64,000 nt of DNA, taken from contig CAVYXZ010000008.1 in NCBI GenBank assembly GCA_963772595.1, positions 248,001 to 312,000 on the forward strand, in the 5' to 3' direction. The position numbers were made by a program, and so were the translations under genes. This document shows positions 36,127-44,496 of the stretch, piece by piece. Origin of the DNA: CAVYXZ01 sp963772595 (GTDB lineage Bacteria > Chloroflexota > Anaerolineae > Aggregatilineales > Phototrophicaceae). Every line of letters begins with the position of its first letter. Position 1 is the first letter of the stretch. A model generated the notes under the pieces. That model was not told the origin of the DNA. It saw only the letters and a list, made by a program, of their open reading frames with translations, and made no database searches.

Positions 36127-36627
36127 TTAGCCGGGCCGGTAGGGCACGCGGCCAATATTGCCGACGAATTGGGGGAGGTCTTTGTGGCCGAGCAGTTGGC
36201 GGACCGCCATGCCTTCGCCCAGGTGAAACCAGTAATGATAGGTCATGCGCAGCAGCTTGGTGCCAATGCTTTCGCCCAGACGCCCGGTATGCAGCGTGGG
36301 CTGCTCCTCTAGCATATCGGCAGTCAGGCTGTCCAGATAGGGGTCCGCTGCCGCCGTGATCTGGTGCCAGGCGTCCCACATGGTCGCCAGCGGGGGATTG
36401 GCTGGTGGTTGACCGGAGCCGCAGACCTGCACGTCCTGTACCAGGATCGTGCCATCGACGTGATAGAGCCAGTAACGCTGCTCCTGCCAGGCCAGATGCC
36501 CGACCATCCAGGCAATCGAGTTCATCGGCTCGAATTCCCGCGCGGCGTCTTCGGCGCTCACGCCTTCCAGCCCGCGCAGCCATTCCTCGCGGGTAAATCG
36601 CAGTTGTTCGACCAGTGGATGTGCCAT
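36127..36627 (-). CDS. DinB-family four-helix protein
   Basis: 166-residue DinB-like protein. LVEQLRFTREEWLRGLEGVS opens the first helix, NSIAWMVGHLAWQEQRYW carries the first conserved His, and TYHYWFHLGEGMAVRQLLGH the last two His positions, the usual metal triad of DinB/YfiT folds. Members include bacillithiol transferases and damage-induced proteins, but this one has no clear specific role. The start is the first ATG. Linked to the methyltransferase downstream. Confidence 0.85.
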   Translation of the reverse strand: MAHPLVEQLRFTREEWLRGLEGVSAEDAAREFEPMNSIAWMVGHLAWQEQRYWLYHVDGTILVQDVQVCGSGQPPANPPLATMWDAWHQITAAADPYLDSLTADMLEEQPTLHTGRLGESIGTKLLRMTYHYWFHLGEGMAVRQLLGHKDLPQFVGNIGRVPYRPG

Positions 36628-36713
36628 CCCGATCCCCTTATGTTGACAGCGCAGTTGAAAATCTGATACCTTGATTAAGTACCTTACGACAGGCCAGTGA
36701 CCAGGACGACCCC

Positions 36714-37043
36714 ATGACGACCACAGTGTTCAGCCCGGAGGACGCGGTTTTGCCCCTGGAGGAGGCCCGCACCATTGCGCGATTCTTTCAGGTGCTGGCT
36801 GATCCGACGCGCGTCCGCATTGTCAAAGCGCTGGCCGATAATAACTGGTGCGTCTCGGATCTTACCCAGGCACTGGGCATGGATCAACCCGCAGTCTCGC
36901 ACCAACTTAAGTATCTTCGAGAAATGCGGCTGGTCAAGTGGACCAAACGGGGACGACACGTCTACTACAGCCTGGCCGACGATCACCTCAACGACATCCT
37001 CGTCAGCAGCATCGAACACCTCGACTGCGAGACCAGCGTCTAG
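36714..37043 (+). CDS. ArsR/SmtB-family metalloregulator
   Basis: 109-residue winged-helix repressor. LADPTRVRIVKALADNNWCV, DLTQALGMDQPAVSHQLKYL and KRGRHVYYSLADDHLNDILV follow the family. The last helix reads ADDHLNDILVSSIEHLDCE. It fits the SmtB alpha-5 zinc site (Asp-x-His, then 10 residues, His, two residues, Glu), with a Cys where Glu is usual and a Glu one position further. NWCV at the alpha-3 position supplies one Cys. Zinc- or cobalt-type sensing is likely. Its target was not found; the neighbouring genes carry no obvious exporter. Confidence 0.88.
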   Translation: MTTTVFSPEDAVLPLEEARTIARFFQVLADPTRVRIVKALADNNWCVSDLTQALGMDQPAVSHQLKYLREMRLVKWTKRGRHVYYSLADDHLNDILVSSIEHLDCETSV

Positions 37044-37044
37044 C

Positions 37045-37179
37045 GCGTGTTTGCAAACTACAGAAGCTGAATTGAGCGCTGTGCTGTTAGCTCAAAAATG
37101 TAATAATTATCGTAATTCTACCTGTTTCTCTCCTGTTTAACAGGCTTTTTGTCGGACAATGCGGACTTTGCAAACACGC
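37045..37179. repeat. 13-bp inverted repeat flanking a 109-bp gap
   Basis: gcgtgtttgcaaa (37045-37057) and tttgcaaacacgc (37167-37179) are perfect inverse complements. Each contains the self-complementary core tttgcaaa. Between them, cctgt-tta-acagg followed by cttttt (37132-37150) forms a weak hairpin that may end the ArsR transcript. The arrangement lies in the convergent gap between the ArsR gene and the minus-strand genes ending at 37220. Confidence 0.5.
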
Positions 37180-37219
37180 CTTCCGTTTTGAACTCCAGAT
37201 AGTGTGACCTGCCCAGCGC

Positions 37220-37345
37220 TCAATCTATCCAATCTGGGGGAAATAGCAGCGGCAGGATTACGAGCGTAACCCACGCCAATGCAACCACGGTGAATAGTAC
37301 GGCCAGCACCAGCGAAGTCGCCGCATGAAACGCCTCACGGCGCAA
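37220..37345 (-). CDS. Possible single-helix membrane peptide
   Basis: About 41 residues: a short charged start (RREAFHAA), one strong hydrophobic helix (TSLVLAVLFTVVALAWVTLV) and the ending LLFPPDWID. The only usable start is TTG at 37345, which overlaps the end of the sensor kinase gene. Hydrophobicity and clean ending suggest a real small membrane protein coupled to the kinase, but the start and length are uncertain. Confidence 0.35.
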   Translation of the reverse strand: MRREAFHAATSLVLAVLFTVVALAWVTLVILPLLFPPDWID

Positions 37346-38835
37346 CCGGCTTCTGGCCGCGCCGGATCGGCCCGATCTTGAGCCGCCGCAGACCGTTCTG
37401 GCGGGCAGAGTCCTCCTCATCTGCCGGCGCGCTGCTGGCGTTTAGCAGCGGAATACGGATGATGAAGGTGGTGCCTTCACCCAGGGCACTCTTGATGTCG
37501 ATGCTGCCGTTGTGCGCCTCGACGATCCACTTAACAATCGACAGGCCCAGGCCGGAGCTTTCGGCGTTCTGGACGTTGCGCACGCGCGAGGTATCGGCCT
37601 GATAGAAGCGCTCGAAAATGTGCTTGAGGTCCTCCTCGCCGATGCCGATGCCCGTGTCGGCGATTTCGATCACGGCCCTGTCGCCTTCACCGTAGAGGCT
37701 CAGGTTGATGTGCCCGCCATCCGGTGTGAACTTGATGGCGTTGCTCACCAGGTTCAACACCAACTGCTTCATACGGTCGGCGCTGCCCGCCACACGCAGC
37801 GGTTCCAGCCGCACCAGCCGAACCTGTCAGATCCCGGTCCTTGACCAATATCTGCGCCTGCCGGTGAGCCTCCATCATCGTCGTATCCAGGTCCAGCGGT
37901 TCCAGGTCCAGCGTCAGGCCGCCGTAATCAGCCCGCGCCAGCAGCAGCAGATCGTTGACCATGCGCTGCATCCGGTCGGTCTCGCTCTCAATCGCTTCCA
38001 GCGAGGTCTCGTCCATGCCGTAACGCTTAATCAGGTCCAGATTGCCGCGAATCGCGGTCAGCGGTGTGCGCAGTTCGTGCGAGACATCGGCCACGAAGCG
38101 CTGCTGCACGCTGAACAGGTCTTGCAAACGGTCCATCATGCCGTTGAAGACCGAGACCAGGCGGCCTAGTTCGTCCATCGGCCCGGACCAGGGCAGCCGG
38201 GTGCTGAGGTCATCGGTCTCCGCAATCTTGGCCGCAGCGCCGGTGATTCCGGCAATGGGGGTCAGCGCCCGGCGCGACAGCCAGGCCCCGATCATGATCG
38301 ACGCGATCACCGCCACCGCTCCTCCGCCCGCCATGACCAGCAGCAGGGTTTCGCGGGCATTGTTGACCGTGCTCAGCAGCGCGACAGCCTGCACATTCGC
38401 CAGCAGTTCGCCGCGCGCAAACATCGGGCTGGTCAGCACGCGCATCTCGCGCCCGTTAATCAGCACGTTGGTATACACCGGCTCATCCGCGCCCAGTGTG
38501 CTGGGGTCCAACGGTTCATCATAGTCGCGGATATTGACCGAGCGGGCTTCCAGCTTCGGGGACGCCTGATCGACCGACCAGACCTGGACCTCGACGCCAG
38601 AGGCCCGGAACAGATCCAGCGGCGGCAGGATGAAGGTGCGTTCGAGCGAGCCGAACTCGCCCAGCAAATGGACCCGGCTGCTGTTCGTCACGAGATTGGC
38701 GGTATCGCGCAGCGAGCGATCTACGGCATCAATCAGGGTACGATCCGCCAGGGTGTACACAGACACGCCGAAGACCAGAAGCAGCGCAATCAGCAGGCCG
38801 GAATACCATAGAATTAGCTTGGTCCGAAACTGCAT
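37335..38835 (-). CDS. Membrane sensor histidine kinase, one frameshift
   Basis: Two-component sensor of about 499 residues. Two helices (LILWYSGLLIALLLVFGVSV and LLLVMAGGGAVAVIASIMIG) flank a roughly 130-residue extracytoplasmic domain. Then HAMP (RALTPIAGITGAAAKIAETD), HisKA with the phosphorylated His in VADVSHELRTPLTAIRG (about residue 252), and the ATPase domain with NLVSNAIKFTPDGG, IADTGIGIGEEDL and SSGLGLSIVKWIVEAH. The frame changes near 37825, between HisKA and the ATPase domain. The start immediately follows the response regulator stop. The signal sensed is unknown. Confidence 0.88.
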
Positions 38836-39516
38836 TTATTCCTCGCGCAGCACATAACCGACCCCGCGCACCGTATGAATCAGGCGCGGTTCCTCTTCGG
38901 TTTCCGTCTTCTGCCGCAGATAGCGGACATAGACCTCGATGATGTTGCTTTCGCCGCCGAAGTCGTAATCCCAAACACGGTCGAAGATCACGTCGCGCGT
39001 CAGCACCTGCCGGGGATTGCGCATGAACAGTTCCAGCAGTTCATACTCTTTGGCGGTCAGGTCAATGGCGCGGTCGTGCCGGTAGGCGCGGTGCGTGCCG
39101 GTATCCAGCTTGAGATCCGCAAAGCTCAGAATATCGGGCCGGGTCGAACTGGTCGAGCGGCGGAACAGCGCCCGGATGCGGGCCATCAGTTCATCGACCG
39201 AAAAGGGTTTGACCAGGTAATCATCGGCCCCGGCATCCAGGCCCGTCACGCGGTCCTGAATATCGTCTTTGGCCGTCAGCATCAAAATCGGGACGTCGCT
39301 GGCCGCGCGCAGCCGCTTGCAGACCTCCAGGCCATCCAGACCAGGCAGCATCCAATCGAGAATCACGAGGTCCGGCGGATTATCGCGGGCCGCCGACAGG
39401 CCGATCTTGCCATCGCGCGCTACCGTGACGCGGTAGCCTTCATAGATCAAGCCGCGCTCGATAAACTGGGCGATGCGCGCCTCGTCCTCGATCACCAGTA
39501 CTCGTTCGCCAGCCAT
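38836..39516 (-). CDS. OmpR/PhoB-family response regulator
   Basis: 226-residue two-component regulator. The receiver domain has acidic residues in IEDEAR, the phosphorylated Asp 54 in VILDWMLPG, Thr/Ser in MLTAKDD and Lys in LVKPFSVDELMARIR. The winged-helix output domain reads LTAKEYELLELFMRNPRQVL and VYVRYLRQKTETEEEPRLIH, ending in the usual TVRGVGYVLREE. It is the first gene of a pair; the kinase ATG directly follows its TAA, so the two form an operon. Confidence 0.95.
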   Translation of the reverse strand: MAGERVLVIEDEARIAQFIERGLIYEGYRVTVARDGKIGLSAARDNPPDLVILDWMLPGLDGLEVCKRLRAASDVPILMLTAKDDIQDRVTGLDAGADDYLVKPFSVDELMARIRALFRRSTSSTRPDILSFADLKLDTGTHRAYRHDRAIDLTAKEYELLELFMRNPRQVLTRDVIFDRVWDYDFGGESNIIEVYVRYLRQKTETEEEPRLIHTVRGVGYVLREE

Positions 39517-39642
39517 CAGGCAAATTCCTTATCCTTACAATCTAGTCTCATAAGTTTAATTATACTGGTGTTTTATTAGAACTAGCTTAGCCCCACAACC
39601 GGCCTGATTTAGGAAGCTTTCATCCTATGTGACCAGGACAGA

Positions 39643-40351
39643 TCACGAGCCGCTTCGTAATATCAGATCGTTTTCCTGCCCCATGCTTTCAATCTCCACA
39701 TAGAAAACTCGAAATTCAGCGAAACTGTTGTGTTCCATGATACGACGAGCCGCTTTGTACTGAGCTTCCGTGAGGCCGATACACAGAATGTCTTTTTCTG
39801 CCGCCCGAAGTCTTCAACCAAGAACCACAGATATGAACCAGTGGAGAGCTTCGATATCGCTGATACTGAGCTGCCTTTTCGTCAGGAAGCGCGATAGCAT
39901 TGTCTGATTGAAGCGGCACTAACCAGTTGTGAGCGAAATACAAAACCGTACCGGCATCAAGCTTTTCTCTAATCTTCAGATTCCACACGCTGCCGTATAG
40001 CCAAAGACGTTGAGATCAAGGGTCCAGAACTTGAGCAATTCATACAGCGTTGATTTGCGTCTGTGATCTTCTGTTGTCCTGTTTTTGATATTCGTATAAG
40101 GATACAGGGAACCAGTGAGCGAAACCTGTCCCTTGAGGGATCTGTTGAAGAAATTCCTCATACGCTGCTGATGAGGGTACCTGTATCAGGAAACGCAAAA
40201 CAAAGTACCCCTCGTCTGTCGTACTTCCCGCTGGGAATGACCCTCGGATCAGTTCGATATTCAGGTTGTGCGTGAGATGGATCAAGTCGCCAACGAATTT
40301 CCACTCGTCAAGTTCTGCGACCCAATCGCAGGCGTAACAGCAGTGATCCAT
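39643..40351 (-). pseudogene. Unrecognised gene with several frame changes
   Basis: A coherent protein can be followed through changing frames for about 236 codons: MDHCCYACDWVAELDEWKFV, then FVLRFLIQVPSSAAYEEFLQ, then LYELLKFWTLDLNVFGY, then GTVLYFAHNWLVPLQSD, and finally LTEAQYKAARRIMEHNSFAE and FRVFYVEIESMGQEND to the stop at 39643. At least three frame changes are needed (around 40100, 39990 and 39780). The stretch is richer in A+T than its neighbours, suggesting different origin. No family recognised. Either decayed or damaged by indel errors. Confidence 0.45.
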
Positions 40352-40379
40352 AGCACGCCTCCTCTTGCCGGAGCGATGT

Positions 40380-42312
40380 TTAACCTCCAGCCCAGACGAA
40401 ATCGTGGGTGGCGGCGGGTCCGGCCAGGACCACCTGTTCGCCCGTACTCAGGTTGACGAAGGTCAGCGGGCCGCCTGTGTAGCGGTATCCGGCAGCGAAC
40501 TCGCCATCTGGCGAGAGATGGGCATCGACCATATAGCCGCCGGTGTAGACCGGGACCAGATCGCCAGCTGCTCACATCCAGGCTGGCGACGCGCAGGGTC
40601 TCCGGGCCGACCACCTGACGCGGCAGGACCATCCGCAGCCGGTTGGTGCCGAGTTCGCGCAGGGATTCGACCGGCAGAATCTCCGGCAGAATCGGCGCGG
40701 GCTGGGTCAGCGTGCCCAGGCCCGCAATCGAGAGGCCGCCGGGCCGCGCGCCTTTGGTCAGTCCGAAGAGGGCGATACGGCCATCGCTCAGCCACTGCGC
40801 CTGCTGTTCGACCGCGATTTCGGTCAGTTCGCCGCTGGTATCATCCACCACGCCCGGCACGGTGATCTCTGGCCGCTCGACCTGAACCAGCAGGGCCTCG
40901 ACGTTGGGGGCGAAGCGAGGCCGCGAAAAGTGCCGTTCGAAGCCCTCGGTCATGTCGTTGGCGATGACCTGCCGCACGTCCCCGCCGCCTGCCGGAACCA
41001 TCCAGATTCCGCCATCGCCGTAAGCGATTCGCTGGCTGTCCGGGCTGAAACTCGGATAGGCCGGGTCCGTGCTGGAAAGATCAGCCAATTTGACCGGCGC
41101 GGAGCCGTTCAGGCGCTGGACGAGCATGCGACTGCCGCTGGAATAGGCGATCATCTGGTTGTTGGGGGCCAGGGCGAAGCTGCTGACAGGCTCCGTCTCG
41201 CTGGTGACTGTAACGGGTGCGCTGCCATCCGGGGGTAAGCGCCAGACCTGAACCGTATCGTTTTCATCCGCCGCCAGGAAGTAGCCCGCCGCAGGCAGAG
41301 TCAGCCCTTCGACGGTCGGCAGCGGCTCCGGCCCCCAGGTCAGCGCAGCAACGCCATTGACCGGCAGCGGGAAACCTTCGCCAGTGGTCGGGTTGACCAG
41401 GGCCAGCGCACCGCCGCGAAAGGCGACCATGAGTTCGCCGCCCGGTGCCCAGGACAGATCGGTGAGGTCGAGGGCGAAATCGCCCAGGCTGTCGATGCGG
41501 CGCTCATCGGTCGGCAGGCCGAAAAGACGCGCGTAGCCTTCCGGCACGTCCTCCGAGTCTTTCTGGCGGCCAAAGACCTGGACCGTGCCATCGGGCATCA
41601 TATAAGGCAGGGCATAAGTCCAGGTATCGTCCAGCAGCACCGTCTGGGCATTGGCGGCGGCCAGGTCCATCAGGCGCAGACCGCCCTCAGCAGGCGCGAA
41701 AACGATCTTATCCGGGCTGTACCAGGCCAGACCCCTGGACGAGGTGATCGCGCTGTGCAGAATCATCTGTTTGCTATCGCGCTGGTAAATCCACCAGATG
41801 TCCTCGGCGACTTCCCCGGCCAGGTAGCGGCCATCGGGCGACCAGACCCACTGGGTAAATGGCCCTTCCGTCAGGCTGGTGGCTTCGAAGGGGGCGTTGC
41901 CCATCGGGTCGTCTTCGGCATTGACGTAGACTCGCCCGCCATCCAGCGTGGTGACGGCCAGTGCATCCCCGGTCGGCGACCAGGCAATGGTGTCACCCTG
42001 CCCGCGCAGCGAGGGCACCCCGGCTAACGCGCCGTCGATCTGGACTCGTTCCTCGGTGTAAATGTTGTAGAGGATCAGCGCTAAGTCCGTGCGGTAGGCC
42101 AGCCAGGTGCCATCCGGGGCCAGGCCGAAGTCGATGACGAAATCGCTATCCGGCGTAACCGTCCGCACTCCTTCCGCACCGAGTCCATAGCGGTCAACAT
42201 GGCCCTCCGCCGTCAGCACATAGAGTGCGCTGGGCAGGTTCAGGCCGTCCTGAGCGGCCAGCGGCAGGGCAAAGACGAGCAGAAATCCCCAGATAAAACG
42301 GCGTATCCACAT
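40380..42312 (-). CDS. Secreted WD40/TolB-like beta-propeller protein, one frameshift
   Basis: About 644 residues. A signal peptide (FIWGFLLVFALPLAAQ) is followed by propeller blades with the usual WSPDG-type strands: TIAWSPTGDALAVTTLDGG, WVWSPDGRYLAGEVAED, PSFSPDSQRIAYGDGGIWM. The frame changes near 40575; after it the protein continues DLVPVYTGGYMVDAHLSPDG and ends ATHDFVWAGG with stop at 40380-40382. Such propellers bind ligands or proteins outside the membrane. No catalytic domain is present. It is divergently oriented from the DUF1232 gene. Confidence 0.78.
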
Positions 42313-42456
42313 GGCCGGATGGCCTCCTGTGCATCAAACGTCAGGCTTCCAGTATAGAGTCGGCCTGCGGCGCAGACAACCTCCAGGCTTGCACACACGT
42401 ATATAATACGAGGGGCGCAGCAGATCCCAACATGAAACGGTGAGTGAGGAAAGACC

Positions 42457-42753
42457 ATGTTCAGGTACATAATCTATGAAGCCCGGCTCGTCTGGCGCTT
42501 GATGCAGGATGCGCGTATTCCCGTGTGGAAGAAGCTCATTCCGCTGGCAGCACTGGTCTATGTGTTTTCGCCGTTCGACTTCATCCCCGATTTTCTGATC
42601 GGCCTGGGGCAGCTCGACGACCTGGGGATTCTGGTCGGCAGCGTGCAGTTGTTCAAGTCGATGATCCCGGAATACATCCTGCGCGAGCATCTGGAAGTCC
42701 TGGAAGGGCAGGTGATCGACGTGCAGGATTACCACGTAATCGACGACGAATAA
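42457..42753 (+). CDS. YkvA/DUF1232 small membrane protein
   Basis: 98-residue protein with the DUF1232 core: IPVWKKLIPLAALVYVFSPF, DFIPDFLIGLGQLDDLG and ILVGSVQLFKSMIPEY. The SPFDFIPDF..G..DD signature is diagnostic. Function is unknown; members are small, membrane-associated proteins. GTGAGGA lies about 10 bases before the ATG. A TATAAT at 42402-42407 could be its -10 element, but no -35 is evident. Confidence 0.85.
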   Translation: MFRYIIYEARLVWRLMQDARIPVWKKLIPLAALVYVFSPFDFIPDFLIGLGQLDDLGILVGSVQLFKSMIPEYILREHLEVLEGQVIDVQDYHVIDDE

Positions 42754-42881
42754 GGGGGAGTTCTGCGCCGGAATCAGCGCACATTTCAGCGGTCAAAAAA
42801 CCTGTTCGAAAATATGGATTTTGTATCGAAATTGTTGTATAGTATGCACGCGGCGCGCAATTGCTTGCCCGACAGCCGGAT

Positions 42882-42898
42882 TGAGAACCCGGTTCTCA
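42882..42898. other. Inverted repeat in the cold-shock gene leader
   Basis: tgagaac-ccg-gttctca is a perfect 7-bp inverted repeat with a 3-base centre, about 90 bases before the cold-shock start codon. It could be a hairpin in the leader RNA or an operator. Confidence 0.4.
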
Positions 42899-42988
42899 GA
42901 CGTACCACATGGACTCCTGTTTGACCCGGAGCTGCTTGTGAGTACCAAGGCTCATGTATATTCAGTAGGTTCAGGAGTTTCAAGAGCA

Positions 42989-43201
42989 ATGGCAGAACGT
43001 GTAAGAGGCACCGTGAAGTGGTTCAACGGCGACAAAGGCTATGGCTTTATCGCTCAGGAAGATGGCCCGGACGTCTTCGTACACTATTCGGAGATCCAGG
43101 GCAGTGGGTATCGCTCACTTGATGAGGGCGACACCGTCGAGTTCGAGATCACTGAGGGTCGCAAAGGGAAACAAGCAAGCGCCGTCACCGTAGTTCACTA
43201 A
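42989..43201 (+). CDS. Cold-shock domain protein, CspA family
   Basis: 70-residue single-stranded nucleic-acid-binding protein. RNP1 and RNP2 are present: GTVKWFNGDKGYGFIAQEDG and DVFVHYSEIQ. It should act as an RNA chaperone. The ATG at 42989 is chosen because AGGAG lies 10-15 bases upstream and family members start MAERVRGTVKWF-like. The leader of over 200 bases after the DUF1232 gene is typical of cold-shock genes. A strong terminator follows. Confidence 0.95.
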   Translation: MAERVRGTVKWFNGDKGYGFIAQEDGPDVFVHYSEIQGSGYRSLDEGDTVEFEITEGRKGKQASAVTVVH

Positions 43202-43225
43202 GCTATCTCGCTTCGTTATTTCCCG

Positions 43226-43253
43226 CCCGCTTCCGCTGCCGAAGCGGGTTTTT
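43226..43253 (+). terminator. Rho-independent terminator of the cold-shock gene
   Basis: cccgcttc (43226-43233) pairs perfectly with gaagcggg (43241-43248) over a 7-base loop, followed by five T. It sits 25 bases after the stop codon. Confidence 0.9.
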
Positions 43254-43278
43254 GATTCCACAGCCTGCAATATATAAT
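43252..43278 (+). promoter_or_regulatory. Possible promoter of the pentapeptide-TIR gene
   Basis: TTGATT (43252-43257) and TATAAT (43273-43278), 15 bases apart, just short of the optimum spacing. It starts where the cold-shock terminator ends and lies 34 bases before the GTG start. Confidence 0.35.
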
Positions 43279-43311
43279 AAGAGCATCCTGGAGTCCCCTG
43301 GAGGCCACATC

Positions 43312-44460
43312 GTGCCCCCACATCATGAAGACGGCAAGATCCTGCTGGATGATCTCATCGCCCAGATGCGCAAAGGTACGGATGATGACTCGCGCGCGGC
43401 GGTGGATGCGCTGCGCCAGCACGGCCTGTGGTGGGATGGCTCGCTTTTTCGCAGCAATCTGAGCGGGGTCAACCTGCACCATGCCGATCTCAACGGCGCG
43501 TACCTGCGTGATGCTGACCTGCGCGATGCGAATTTGCAGGCGGCGCACCTGAGCCGGGCTTTTCTGGGCAATGCCAACCTGATCTATGCCGAATTACCGG
43601 GCGCGCACCTGGATTCGGCGGATTTAACCAGCGCTAATCTGCGGGCGGCCAACCTGATCCAGGCGGACCTGCACGGCGCGAAGCTGCTTCAGGCGGATTT
43701 ACGTGGGGCGGACCTGCGCGCAGCCAACCTGACCAACGCCATCCTGACCGAGGCCAGCCTCAAGGATGCGCACTGCGGTGGTACGGTGTTCGCCAATGTG
43801 GATCTCTCGACGGTCAAGGACCTGGAGAGCATCCGGCACGGCGGCCCCAGCTATATTTCCGTCGATACGCTCTATCGTTCCAGAGGCCAGATCCCGGAGG
43901 TGTTTCTGCGCGGCTGCGGTGTCGCGCCGGAGTTTATCGAATACACCAGGGGCCTGTTTGGCGAGAAGGCCACCCAGTTCTACAACTGCTACATCAGCTA
44001 CAGCCCGCGTGACCAGGACTTCGCTCTGCGCATCCATCACCGGCTGTATAACGAGACGATCAACTGCTGGCTCAACAGCCACGATCTGAAGGCGGGCAAA
44101 CTGCTTGCGGAGACGATTGCGCCGGAGATTCACAGCCGCCAGAAGCTCATCGTCTGCTGTTCGGAGGAGTCGCTGACCAGCCAGTGGGTGGACCGCGAGG
44201 TGAACAGCGCGCTTCAGGAGGAAGAAGCCATCCTTCAGCAGACCGGACAGCAGGTCTCGCTGCTGCTGCCACTGGACCTGGATGGTTATGTTTTCAGTCC
44301 GGACTGCCGCAGTCTGAGCGCGCCCAGGCTGCGCGACCGTCTGACGGCGGATTTCACCGACCGCCACGATCATGCCGTCTTCGACCGCGAGGTCGAGAAG
44401 GTCATTCGCGCCCTGCGCACTGGCGGCAGCACCGCTCCCCTGCCGGATAAGCCTCTGTAA
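43312..44460 (+). CDS. Pentapeptide-repeat protein with C-terminal TIR domain
   Basis: 382-residue soluble protein. The GTG at 43312 is taken as start because GGAGG lies 7 bases before it; the in-frame ATG upstream would read through the promoter region. Residues about 41-165 form a pentapeptide-repeat helix (A[DN]LxxANL pattern, for example NLQAAHLSRAFLGNANL). Residues 222-330 are a TIR domain: YNCYISYSPRDQDFALRIHH, CWLNSHDLKAGKLLAETIAP and the Trp-x-x-x-Glu motif QWVDRE with Glu 296 as the likely catalytic residue. Bacterial TIR domains often hydrolyse NAD+ or make signal nucleotides. Convergent with a second TIR gene 36 bases away. Confidence 0.85.
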   Translation: MPPHHEDGKILLDDLIAQMRKGTDDDSRAAVDALRQHGLWWDGSLFRSNLSGVNLHHADLNGAYLRDADLRDANLQAAHLSRAFLGNANLIYAELPGAHLDSADLTSANLRAANLIQADLHGAKLLQADLRGADLRAANLTNAILTEASLKDAHCGGTVFANVDLSTVKDLESIRHGGPSYISVDTLYRSRGQIPEVFLRGCGVAPEFIEYTRGLFGEKATQFYNCYISYSPRDQDFALRIHHRLYNETINCWLNSHDLKAGKLLAETIAPEIHSRQKLIVCCSEESLTSQWVDREVNSALQEEEAILQQTGQQVSLLLPLDLDGYVFSPDCRSLSAPRLRDRLTADFTDRHDHAVFDREVEKVIRALRTGGSTAPLPDKPL

Positions 44461-44496
44461 CAATCCAAAGCGAGTGATTGTGTTCGGCCAGCCGTG

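Noticed and set aside
37132..37150. Strong terminator after the ArsR gene
   Set aside because: The stem cctgt/acagg has only five pairs and a 3-base loop; kept only as a possible weak element within the inverted-repeat entry.
42402..42407. TATAAT before the DUF1232 gene as a full promoter
   Set aside because: No -35 element at 15-19 bases; the nearby TTGCAC is only 7 bases away. Mentioned only in the gene entry.
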